Shown here: in pieces, positions 35,601 to 45,206 of the stretch | How the letters are laid out: every line of letters starts with the position of its first letter | How positions within the stretch are numbered: the stretch's first letter is position 1 | Source of the DNA: Triglochin maritima | Lineage: Eukaryota > Streptophyta > Magnoliopsida > Alismatales > Juncaginaceae | Direction: 5' to 3' | Assembly: GCA_963682175.1 (NCBI GenBank) | Contig: OY821777.1 | Location: 22,836,001-22,900,000, forward strand | DNA length: 64,000 bases | The notes under the pieces: model-generated | Seen by the model: only the letters and a program-made list of their open reading frames with translations | Databases searched by the model: none | Told to the model about the DNA's origin: nothing | Program-made: the position numbers and the translations under genes

Positions 35601-35734
35601 AATATCATGAGGGGTTCGACCCTTTCAGCTTTGACCTTTCACCTCTCATGACACCTCAGAGTACCAGTGGAGTTTGCCCATCTCGGCAAGCCTCTGGTCC
35701 TCATGACTTGATGTTCTCATTTGATGTTCCTTGA
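32601..35734 (+). pseudogene. Element A1 gag-pro, broken by one base deletion
   Basis: Gag polyprotein (capsid and nucleic-acid binding) fused to an aspartic protease. It aligns with A2 from the same start. The capsid-like region is at residues 106-275, the zinc knuckle CHSCGRIGHVESEC starts at residue 346, and then come a Q/N/P-rich linker and a predicted helical segment near residues 455-500. A single base is missing after GGGG at 34671-34674 compared with A2 and E, so the first frame stops at 34685. The protease (DLGSA at about 34700-34714) continues in another frame to 35734. The break lies just upstream of the active site, so no gag-linked protease would be made. The rest of the frame is well kept, in line with a recent insertion. 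Start uncertain: the first ATG at 32601 or an internal one near 32743. Confidence 0.92.
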
Positions 35735-37304
35735 CCAAATGATTATGAGAATATTTTGGTTGATGTATATATCTTGTAAAAACAAAAAAAACAAAAAAAG
35801 TGTGTAATAAAACTCCTTCAGTGAGCATCGATTGTTGTGGGCCCCAACCCTTGTGTACTTGGGCCCCAATTTCTTCACGTATTTATCTCCCTTTTTCAGC
35901 TTCTCACAGGTACACAAAAGAATTTGAGTTTGTGTCCATCAACATGACCCTGAACGTCCCTTTGTACTTCATGTTGGTGAGATCTTTCCTTTTTCATGCA
36001 TGTATCCATGTAGTATCTTGTTCACATTCATTGAGGACAATGCATGAAGTAGGTGTGGGGGGGTGTTTTACGTGTGTACATATTCGAGTCTTTTTCCTTT
36101 GGTTTTCTTTTCTTTTGTGTGTACTGCTAGGGTCATGCTAGTGTGCCGCATTTAACATTGATATATCTGCTTGCCATGATCCTTGGGTGACTTGTCTTCT
36201 TTTGCTTGCCTAGTGCTTTAAAATTTTCACATTTCTTTCAAAATCTTCATGTGTTTGTGAAAGAAAATGTTTTTGTGGGTTTTGCGTGTGTTTAGCATGT
36301 GCAAAACCGTTGAGAGGCAAAGTAAAAAGAAAGCTCCCAAAATTGTCTTGAACTTGATGCATTAGGATTTCTAGTTTACTGGCTTTAGGTCTTATCGAGT
36401 CATTAGGATGCACCCCGGTTTTCCCTCGGGGGGCGTGTAATCATAGGGTTTCAGTACTCAAACATTTAAAGAAGTCCACCCTGAACCTAGTGAGTCAAAT
36501 AATTCGTATCTGTTAGTATAAGGAAGTTTGTCGTAGTCAAGGGCCCTTAATCTCTTTTTGTGAAACTTAAGTGTAGGGGTTTTGGTTCCCATGTAGATAA
36601 ATAAGTGGTGTTCTCTCTTCTCGCACGGCTCCTATCACTCAGGAAAGTAGGTCTGAGGGGACTTTGTGCCTGGTGCTTTCGAGTCATCTGACTTGGGATG
36701 CACCGACCGAACTCTCGTTACACGGGTGGTAGGGATCGCCCTATGTGGAGATTTGGGGGAAGGTGTACGAGATAGTGTAAGTCCTCATAGGCAATGATGC
36801 ACGAAACCTGACCCTGGGAGAATCAAACACCAACCAATAAAATGCTCCAATGAAAAAAAAATGAAAACAAAAAGAAAAAAAGAAAAAAAAAGAGTCAAAT
36901 AAGACCCAAAATGGAATTTACACATTGTATCACATTCAGAAGTTAAGGTTGCCCATGTCTTTCACTCAAGTCCTTAACTAACTTTCACTAATAACTCATT
37001 AGGCTAGGTGTGTGGACCGATTACATTCATAGAGTCGGCCCGTAGTATTACCGCGTCCCATGATCGACAAAATGAGTACAACGAGTCGTGTAGCTAGATT
37101 GATTAATGCATGTTGTTCGGATTTTGTGGGTATATCCGCTGAAAACCCTCAGGAGACAACACTCTTCCTCCTTGGCGACAAGGAGGTTTAACGGCTTGTT
37201 GCACGTGCTAAGTGCAACCGTGATTCCTACGAAAGTGAGTTAGGATTTCTTGTTTTTTCGCATGCTTTTCTCTTTCTTTGTTTTGCTCGGGACTAGCAAA
37301 AGTT
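35735..37304 (+). other. 3' untranslated region of element A1
   Basis: 1.6 kb, non-coding, A-rich in places. It holds a second PPT-like run (AGGTGTGGGGGGG, about 36049-36062) behind a CATTG-AGGA-CAATG hairpin, and the three-hairpin module at 37141-37249. Confidence 0.85.
37141..37249 (+). other. Three-hairpin conserved RNA module (element A1 copy)
   Basis: Hairpin 1 is AGGAG (37151-37155) with CTCTT (37162-37166, one G-U pair). Hairpin 2 is CCTCCTTG (37167-37174), loop GCGA, CAAGGAGG (37179-37186). Hairpin 3 is GTTGCAC (37198-37204), loop GTGCTAA, GTGCAAC (37212-37218). The invariant tail follows. The polypurine tract begins about 55 nt downstream. Confidence 0.72.
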
Positions 37305-37319
37305 AGGTGTGGGGGTATT
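37305..37319 (+). other. Polypurine tract of element A1
   Basis: AGGTGTGGGGGTATT directly before the 3' LTR. Confidence 0.85.
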
Positions 37320-38734
37320 TGATTGACACCATTTTATGCTCATATTTGTATCTTATATCCATTATCTTTCACCTAAATAATGCTATGTTACGAGTTTTAT
37401 GTTTAGTTTTCAGGAATAAATAGGTTTGAAGAGATGAAGCATAAAAGGACCCAAAAGCTGGGAAAAAGGACTGAATTGTGAGATCTGTGGACCAAGATGC
37501 AAGGAAGAAGGACCTGAATGCAAGACCGAAGGACCTAAGAGCAAAACAGAATACTCCTCACCATCATGGGGAGTATTTTGGCAATTCTATTCGGGTCGGA
37601 GCTCCAACATGCAAAATAGTTGCATCAAATACCAACAAAGCCTTCCAGAAAAGCCCACAAGAAATTCCAGAGCGATCCGGACACTGTAGACCGCTAATTA
37701 GCGGTCCAAGACCGCTAATTGGCGGTCACTTTTGGCCCAAATGCGCTCAAATTTCTCCAACACATGTATTCGAGGATGTTTAGGCTATTTGTGGTATCTG
37801 TTTAGTCCCACATCGGGGGATTGTCCCGGATTAGCTTTTTCCATGGCTATAAATAGAACTCTTCACCTCCTATTGTAATCACTCCATATTTTAAGTGGCT
37901 ATTCTTCCTACTAGAAGTGAGGCCTTGAAGCACACACTAAAGTAGGAGGATGCTACTTTTAATGTGAGTCATTTTATCAATAAAGTTTTGTGTTTCTTTC
38001 ATTGTTTGTTTTATGCTTCTTTTATTGTTTATGCATGTTTTAGTTTAATCGTCTTTTAATTCTAGCTTAGTTTTAATATGCTTTCTTTCCATAGTTTAAT
38101 AATTAGTGTAATGTTTAGTGAGTAGTTCCATCCCCTTTGGGGGGTGGAGTAGATGTACATACATGCATTAGAGAATGGGATGAATGCTTTAATTTCAATG
38201 TGTTGATTAAACATGAATGTATGCTTGCTTGTTTAGGATAGAATTTATAACTTGATGAGTTTTGCCAAAATGATTAGACACCTCTCATGCTTGTTTAGGT
38301 TCTGAAATAAACAACTTGCATATGTAAATGTTAATCAACCAAGTTGGTGAATAGATTGATAGGTTTTGCCATAACATTTAGACACTTCCTATGCTTGATA
38401 AACACCACCTTCATGTGCTTAAAGAATGTATTCTACACTCACCTCTTTGCTTGTGTGCACTCACTCCACCCCTTAGGGGTTTTCCATTCCTGAAATTCCA
38501 GCACTTCTATTTTGTTCTTAGCTTAGTTTTTATTTGATCGTTTATTTTTTTCTTTCGCATTTCGTACTTCTTAGCGTAGTTTAGTGTAGAGTAGTGTAAC
38601 CAACTCTCTTCTCCATTATTTTCGCCACTTGATTTCGTGCAAACAAGAGGCTGCTCACCTCCCTGAGGACGACCCGTACTTGCCACCGCTTCATCGTGGC
38701 CGTGCACTTGCGGTTTAAAATAAAACGTTCAACA
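37320..38734 (+). repeat. 3' LTR of element A1
   Basis: 1415 bp, about 99% identical to the 5' LTR. The palindrome pair is intact (about 37689-37727). TATAAATA at 37848-37855. Confidence 0.95.
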
Positions 38735-38739
38735 GAAAT

Positions 38740-39129
38740 GATGGAACATCAAACAACTACATTGCTCATGAGGGTATTAGGAGTTCCTTGGAGGATACTT
38801 TGGGTATGAGACCCACTTCCTGTTCTCCTGGTGAGTTGGACATGCATAACGAGGTGCTTGACCTCGTTCCGACCCACCAGCCTGTTGGTTGGAGAGTTTG
38901 GATTGATGATCATAACTTCAGATCCGCAACGGGAGATATTTTTCTTCCGTTGCCCCTTATTTCCGAAACTCTCGAGAGGTTCAAGCTCTTTCAGTTTGAT
39001 CCTTTGAATGAGACGCCTTTGCGTCCAATTCATGAACCTCTCATTTCATCTGGTGCTCTCTGTGAAGGGGGCCCACGCATGCGTATTCTGGCCCCGCGTG
39101 GTGTCATGTTCCCTTTCCAAGTGCATTGA
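38740..39129 (+). pseudogene. Element B open region, last part
   Basis: Continuation of the B frame after A1. It is in phase with 29676-30119 when one GAAAT is counted. Residues such as PVGWRVWIDDHNF and LPLPLISETLERFKLFQFD match the tail of A1/A2 gag-pro (PIGWRVFFDE, PFSFD), so this is the C-terminal tail without the protease that normally precedes it. Ends at 39129. Confidence 0.8.
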
Positions 39130-40788
39130 CCCACTCTTGAGGTTCCCATTTGATGTCTTTTGACAAATGAAGATGGGAAGTTATGTTTGTACATAGTTAT
39201 ATAAAAAAGAACAAAAAAAAAAACAAAAAAAACAAAAAAAAAGAAGAAAAAAAGAAAAAGAAAGGAAAAACAGAATAAGAAAAGAAAAGAAGTACAATAA
39301 AAGACTCCTTCAGTGAGCATCGATTGTTGTGAGCCCCAACCCTTGTGTATTTGGGCTCCATTTCTTTCACGTATTTGTATCCCTTCTTTAGCATCTCACA
39401 GGTTTTGAGGGAATTCAGGTTATACATGACCTTGCACTTCCCTTTGTACTTCATATTGGTGAGATCTCTCCTTTTTTTGCATCAATCCATGTAGTATCTT
39501 GCTTGCATTCATTGAGGACAATGCATGAAGTAGGTGTGGGGGGGTGTTTTACGTGTGTACATAGTCGAGTTTTTTCTTTTGATTTTGTTTTCTTTTGTTT
39601 GCATTGTTAGGGTCATGTTAGTGTGCTGCATTTAATATCGATATATCTGCTTGCCATGATCCTTGGGTGACTTGTCTTCTTTTGTTTGCCTAGTGCTTCA
39701 AAATTTTCACATTTCTTTCAAAATCTTCATGTGTTTGCGAAAGAAAATGTTTTGTGGGTTTTGCGTGTGTTTAGCATGTGCAAAACCGTTGAGAGGCAAA
39801 GTAAAAAGAAAGCTCCCAAAATTGTCTTGAACTTGATGCATTAGGATATCTAGTACGTGGCTTTAGGATTTATCGAGTCGTTAGGATGCACCCCAGTTTT
39901 CCTTTGGGGGTGAGTAATCATAGGGTTTCAGGGCTCAAACATTCAAAGAAGTCCACCCTGAACCTAGTGAGTCAATAATTCGTGTTTGTTAATTTAGGAA
40001 GTTTGTTGTAGTCAAGGACCCTCTTAATCTTGTTGTGAGACATTAGTGTAGGGGTTTTGGTTCATGTGTAGATAAGAAATAAGTGAGTAGATGTTCTCTC
40101 TTCTCGCACAGCTCCTATCACTCGGGAAAGTAGGTCTGAGGGGACTTTGTGCCTGGTGCTTTCGAGTCATCTGACTTGGGATGCGCCGACCGAACTCCCG
40201 TTACACGGGTGGTAGGGATTGCCCTATGTGGAGATTTGGGGAAATGTGTACGTGATAGTGTAAGTCCTCATGGGCAATGATGCACGAAACCTGACCCTGG
40301 TTGAACGAAGCTCCAACTAATAAAAAGAAAAAAAAAAGAAAAAAAATTGTGAAAAGAAACAAAAAGAAAAAAATATTGTAATGCAAATAAGAACCTTAAT
40401 GGACCTTACACTTTGTATCACTTGAGGATCTTGAGGTTGTCCATGTCTTTCACTTAATTTCTTATTTAACTTGCACGAATGGTTTATTAGGCTAGGTGTG
40501 GACTGATTACCTATATAGAGTCGGCCCGTAGGATTACCGCGTCCATTGATCGACAAAATATTTCCAACGAGTCGAGGTCTAGATTGAATAATGCATCTTG
40601 TTCGGATTTTGTGGGTATATCCGCTGAAAACCCTCAGGAGACAACACTCATCCTCCTTGGCAACAAAGAGGTGTAACGGCTTGTTGCACGTGCTAAGTGC
40701 AACCGTGATTCCTATGAAAGTGAGTTAGGATTTCTTGTTTCTCGTTTGCTTTTCTCTTTCTTTGTTTTGCTCGGGACTAGCAAAAACT
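39130..40788 (+). other. 3' untranslated region of element B
   Basis: Non-coding, with a long A-rich tract near 39203-39300 and another near 40320-40380. The PPT-like run after the CATTG-AGGA-CAATG hairpin lies near 39508-39545. Confidence 0.82.
40626..40734 (+). other. Three-hairpin conserved RNA module (element B copy)
   Basis: Hairpin 1 is weakened (AGGAG/CTCAT). Hairpin 2 is CCTCCTTG/CAAAGAGG with loop GCAA, still a GNRA loop. Hairpin 3 is the perfect GTTGCAC/GTGCAAC. The tail has one change. Confidence 0.68.
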
Positions 40789-40804
40789 TAGGTGTGGGGG
40801 TATT
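40789..40804 (+). other. Polypurine tract of element B
   Basis: TAGGTGTGGGGGTATT directly before the 3' LTR. Confidence 0.82.
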
Positions 40805-42335
40805 TGATTGACATCATTTCATGCTCATATTTGTATCTTATATCCATTATATTACACCTAAGCAATGCTACGTGACGAGTATTATGTTTAGTTTCCAGGA
40901 ATAAAGAGGTTTGAAGAGAAGAGCCATGAAAGGATCCAAAAGCAGGAAAAAGGACTTAATTGTGAGACCTGGGGACTAAGATGCAAGGGAGAAGGACCTG
41001 ATCGTAAGACCGAAGGACCTAAGAGCAAAACAGAATACTCCACACCATCATGGGGAGTATTTTACCAATTCGAGTCGGGTCGGAGCTCCAACAAGTCAAG
41101 TAACCGCATCAAAGACCAACAATACCAGAAAGAAAAGCCCACAACAAATTCCAACACGATCCGAAGATTTTGGACCGCTAATTGGCGGTCCATATTGCTC
41201 AGGATCCGTCGAAATTTCTCCTGGACTTGTATTAATGTTCGTTTAGGCTATGTTTGGTATTGGTTTAGTCCCACATCGGGGGATTGTCCCCGATTAGCTT
41301 TTTCCATGCTTATAAATAGAACTCTTCACCTTCCATTGTAATTACCCATTGCTTGGTGGTATTCTCTGTACTAAGGAGTGAGCCTTGAAGCAAAAACTCA
41401 AGGTGGAGATGAATGCTACCTTCAATGTGAGTCATTTGTTAATAAAATAATTCTTCTAGTTTCTTTCAATCTTGTCTTTTAATTTGTGCATGTTTGTTTA
41501 GTCTTTCCTTTCCTTTTATGTTTCTTTAATGCTTCTTGCCTTCTTAGTTAACTTTAATTTCAGTATTATGCTTTTTTTGCTAATATAGTTAGTGTAATGA
41601 GTAGTGAGTAGTTCCATCCCCATTTGGGGGGTGGAGAAATATGTGATATAATCATCTAGTATATTAAGTGTGTGTTATCTTTATCCCTTGAGCTTTATAT
41701 GATTTCCATAACCATCTAATGGGTTTTCACTCTTATCTTTGATATGCTAATGCTCTTGAATGAAGCTTAGCTTATGCTTTGATTAGTGGACCTATTTTAT
41801 GGGGAATGATAAGGTTAGGATATGGATGAAGTTAATATTGAAACACAATTTGTAGTGTATGAGCTCTTGTTGCCTTTACCTTAGTTAATGTCTTGTATGT
41901 TTTAATGATGTAGTGAAATCTTAATTCATGTGGAGGCATAGTAGGGTATAGTCTTTATACTTGAGTTCATGTAGCTTCATTCCAATTATTGTCTTGTATG
42001 TTTTAATGATGTAGTCTTATCTTAATTCATGTAGAGGCAAAGTTGGATGTAGTTTTATGATTTGATGCACTACATGTTGTGAGGAGCTTAATGAACGCGC
42101 ACACACTTCTTTATGTTCACATTATTTCTCTACCCCTTTGGGGTTTAGTTTTCTTGCTTTTCTTCCATTTCCATTTGCACCTTAGTGTAGTTTAGTGTAA
42201 CCAACCTTTCTTCCCTTTCTTTACCTCTCGCCTTCGCACAAACCAAGTGTCGACACACCTCCCAGTGGACGACCCGTATTTGCCACCGCTTCAACGCGGC
42301 CGTGCACTTGCGGTTAAATATAAAACGATCAATCA
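40805..42335 (+). repeat. 3' LTR of element B
   Basis: 1531 bp. TATAAATA at 41311-41318. The single palindrome at 41172-41191 (GGACCGCTAATTGGCGGTCC) is better preserved than in the 5' LTR. Confidence 0.92.
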
Positions 42336-42684
42336 GTCTCCAAGACTGAGGTGGACGTAGACAAAATATGGCAGAAGATTAACAGATGCACCAAGGTCCA
42401 AAAAGGCTCGATGAATGGACACATCACCAATCACACAAGAGATAATAGGACAACCAGGGTCCTTGTATTTGACTTGCATGGGTTGTGCCAACAAAGAACT
42501 CACGTTAGCCGCAAGAAAAGCTTTCTTTGGGACATGAGTTTTTCTCTTTTTAGTGCATAAGTCCTTGATAACCTTGGCATAAGGTGGCATTTGCTGAATC
42601 ACCTCCAACAGAGGGATGTTCACCTTAACTGCCGAAACATCTCAAGCATCTTGTCATGCTGATCTGAGGTTTTCTTTTTAAGGC
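42336..42684 (-). pseudogene. Element C protease N-terminal half
   Basis: Minus strand: a linker, then IPLLEVIQQMPPYAKVIKD, the KKAFLAANVSSLL segment, the KDPGCP segment, and the protease active-site region DLGASVNLLPY (about 42366-42398). The frame continues at 26350 on the other side of element B. Upstream gag is lost where element D begins at 42685. Confidence 0.88.
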
Positions 42685-43874
42685 TGATGCATTGCATACA
42701 TTGCATCATATGTCTTTCATTTAGATTAATTTTATATCAATAAATTATACTAAGGTATGTGTTTAGTCTTATTTACATAATACAGGGACCTGAATGCAAA
42801 TTACCCATATCCCGAGCATAAATGCGTGCAAGAGACTCATTTCTATCATAAAGACCAAGTCAAGATTATCGGGATTCAAATGGAAGTCCATCCAAGCATA
42901 AAAGCATTCAAAGACCTAATTACAAAAACGACAAGGACTTAAGCACAAAAGTAGCCAGGGACTTAATTGCAAAACGTCGAGGACCCGACTGGAAATTAAA
43001 GTACCAAAATATTATTTTGGAGAAGTTCTAAAGAAAAATCAATTTGGATCTCCAAATATATGAAGAAATAAAGTCGGAGCTCAAAAGAAAGGAAAGAATC
43101 AATCCAGACGCACAAAGGATAGCTAAATCTTACCATAAACACACAGGAAAAATCTGAGTCAAAAGTGCGGCAATTCCGCCGCACCATACATGTAAAATAC
43201 GGCGCTTCCGCCGCACCCCTTGCGATCCGTGGCTCCAGATTTTGTCCAGTCGTGTCTTGTCACATGTACTTTCCTATTGTATACTTAGGTCCCTTGTATA
43301 GGCTATAAATAGCCCCGAAACGTTGTTGTAAAGGAGTTCTTATTTTTTATTCCATAATCTAGTAATAAAATTCTGTTCCTTTAATTCTTGTTTTTAGTTT
43401 TCTTTTGTAGTTTCTATAGGACCCCTTCTCCTTCCCTCCATCCATGAGTTTCTAACTCTCTCCAAAGGGTGGGGGTGACGGATTTAGGGTGATGAGAAGA
43501 AGAATAAAGTTATTATTTTAATTTCGTGTCAGTATATTTTGATTACTTGAGTTTATGTTGAGTCATTTATCATGTCATGCTTTATAACTAATATGATTTA
43601 TTATAAGTTTCAGAATTCTCTAATCTAAACCCGATATCTAAACCTCCACCCACAGGACTCCCATCCATCTTTACTTTATTTTTAATTTGTTTTTGTTGTT
43701 CTTGCTTTAGAAATTAATTAAAAACCAAAAATCTCAAACCAAACTTATTTCTCTCTTTCTTTCCTTAATCAAAAATCACACAAATAACAATATATCTCCC
43801 TCCTTGTGTTCGACCCGTACTTCCCACGTCTTCATTAACGTCGTTCACTTGCGGTATAAATTAAATTCTCATCA
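42685..43874 (+). repeat. 5' LTR of element D
   Basis: 1190 bp, from TGATGCATTGC to TTCTCATCA. TATAAATA at 43304-43311. Two hairpins lie upstream of it: GTGCGGC/GCCGCAC (43165-43171 with 43178-43184) and CGGCG/CGCCG (43200-43204 with 43209-43213). Confidence 0.92.
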
Positions 43875-43880
43875 AGTTTT

Positions 43881-43897
43881 TGGCGTCGTTGCCGGGG
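43881..43897 (+). other. Primer-binding site of element D, tRNA-Asp-like
   Basis: TGGCGTCGTTGCCGGGG: one change (C to T) from the exact tRNA-Asp complement. Confidence 0.85.
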
Positions 43898-45206
43898 AGG
43901 CGACACAGATTTTGTTTATTGTGGTGTTCTCGATTCTATTCTGTTTATCTTGTGCGTGATCTAAGTATTTGGATTTGTGTTTCAGGAGACAACAGAATGC
44001 ACGGTGAAATCTGAACGCAGCCTTAGCAAGCAGGGCGGCGAAATCGCCGCATATCAAGCACAAGCTGCGGCGGAGCCGCCGCACAACAGAGGCTTCTGGG
44101 CTTCAAATTTTTCTGGGGTTAGCGCCATCTCTGGGTGAACGCGTGGAACTACTGAAATTTCGAGAGCGGGCGGTGAACCCGACTGAGCATTGCATAGGTA
44201 ACCTTTGTTGCCTCTTTCCTCGTAATTTCTAGTTTCAGAAAATTTCCTTTTGTAGAACTGCACGTGTTAAGCTTAAATTCCATAATTGGCAATAATTCAA
44301 ATCTGACCTAAAAATTGGCAAAACTAGAAGAACTTAGTGCATGCATCATATAATGTTTTGTTTGCATTATTCTTGCTAAATTCTTGCAAAATAATTCTTG
44401 TTGAAGAGTGCTGGAGGCAAGGTACGTATCACAGTTTTTATCGATTGCATTTAAGCATATAATCTAATTTGCATACAACCTTGCAATTGCCCCCCACTAA
44501 AGACCATTGCTTGACTATCTTTGCTAGATTTAAGTTAAACTATCTTAAGGGCAACTCCGTAGGAAAAGATACGGTGGGGATTTCATCACCCTTCCGTGGC
44601 CCACAAATCACAATCCTAAAGTGTTACCCAAGCCTTAAAATTTAAAATCAATTAGACATTGGCCCCTAAGGACTCAGACTCAATTAAGGAGAAGATTGGT
44701 CTGACTTGCTATGACCTGAAGCTGATCAAATTTAATTTCGTGTCTAGAAAGTGTTTTTGTGTTGAGGTAAGTCTTCCAAGCGAATTGGTTGTCTAATTAG
44801 CACCGACTCTGTCGGAAGCGCCCCCACTAGCTATACACTGCCTGACCAATTTGGTTTGATTAGTGAGGGAGGTGAATCAAGCAAATCAATTCGACTCAAC
44901 CAGTTAGGAGTCGTCTAGATTTAAGCGACACTAGGTCTAGGATTGTTTGAACCGTGCTTGTTCAAGAAACTTCTGACCAACCCTCTTTTCTATCTGAGTC
45001 TGAGTCTTCTTCTCATCTGAGTTAAGTTTCCCTTCTCATCTGAGTCTTCTTTCTCTTCTCACCTCAATTCTCTAAATTAGGATTCCTTTCTCATCTTTCC
45101 CCATTCTATTGTTTGTTTCCTTTTTTGAAAAAACAAATTTAAAAAAAAAATAAAACAAAATTATCAATTGATTCTTGAATTTGAATTGGGAATTTAAATT
45201 TCGAAT
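43898..45206 (+). other. 5' leader of element D
   Basis: Non-coding. Two perfect hairpins, GCGGCG-AAAT-CGCCGC (44035-44050) and TGCGGCG-GAGC-CGCCGCA (44066-44083), and the conserved block ACGGTGGGGATTTCATCACCC near 44570-44590. A run of A lies near 45130-45160. Confidence 0.8.

Larger units (their letters stand above)
30120..38734 (+). mobile_element. Element A1: complete gag-pro LTR retrotransposon nested in B
   Basis: 8615 bp with two LTRs of exactly 1415 bp and a perfect TSD GAAAT (30115-30119 and 38735-38739). Order: LTR, tRNA-Asp primer site, leader, gag-pro, 1.6-kb 3' untranslated region, polypurine tract, LTR. No reverse transcriptase, RNase H or integrase. About 15 LTR differences were counted by eye (about 1.1%), fewer than in its host B. 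It sits inside an open frame of B that continues in phase on the far side. Confidence 0.95.
26351..42335 (+). mobile_element. Element B: tRNA-Asp-primed LTR retrotransposon without capsid or protease domain
   Basis: LTRs at 26351-27883 and 40805-42335, perfect TSD GTCTC (26346-26350 and 42336-42340), inserted in the protease gene of element C. Without A1 and one GAAAT it is about 7.4 kb. The internal region holds a primer-binding site, a leader, a small open reading region with one zinc knuckle, a 3' untranslated region and a polypurine tract. No capsid, protease, reverse transcriptase or integrase was recognised. The LTRs differ at roughly 35 positions by eye (about 2%). Confidence 0.93.
22386..42684 (-). 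mobile_element. Element C: minus-strand gag-pro LTR retrotransposon, split by B and cut by D
   Basis: The parts visible are the 3' LTR (22386-23950), 3' untranslated region, the protease end (25500-26350), then, across element B, the protease start and the gag-pro linker (42336-42684). Its gag, leader and 5' LTR are missing because element D begins at 42685. The protease frame continues across element B when one GTCTC is counted. The flank at 22381-22385 is ATGGT; the matching TSD is lost. Confidence 0.88.

Noticed and set aside
39030..39454. Minus-strand frame rich in Phe in the B 3' untranslated region
   Set aside because: Made by the A-rich tract on the plus strand; no conserved counterpart in A1 or C.
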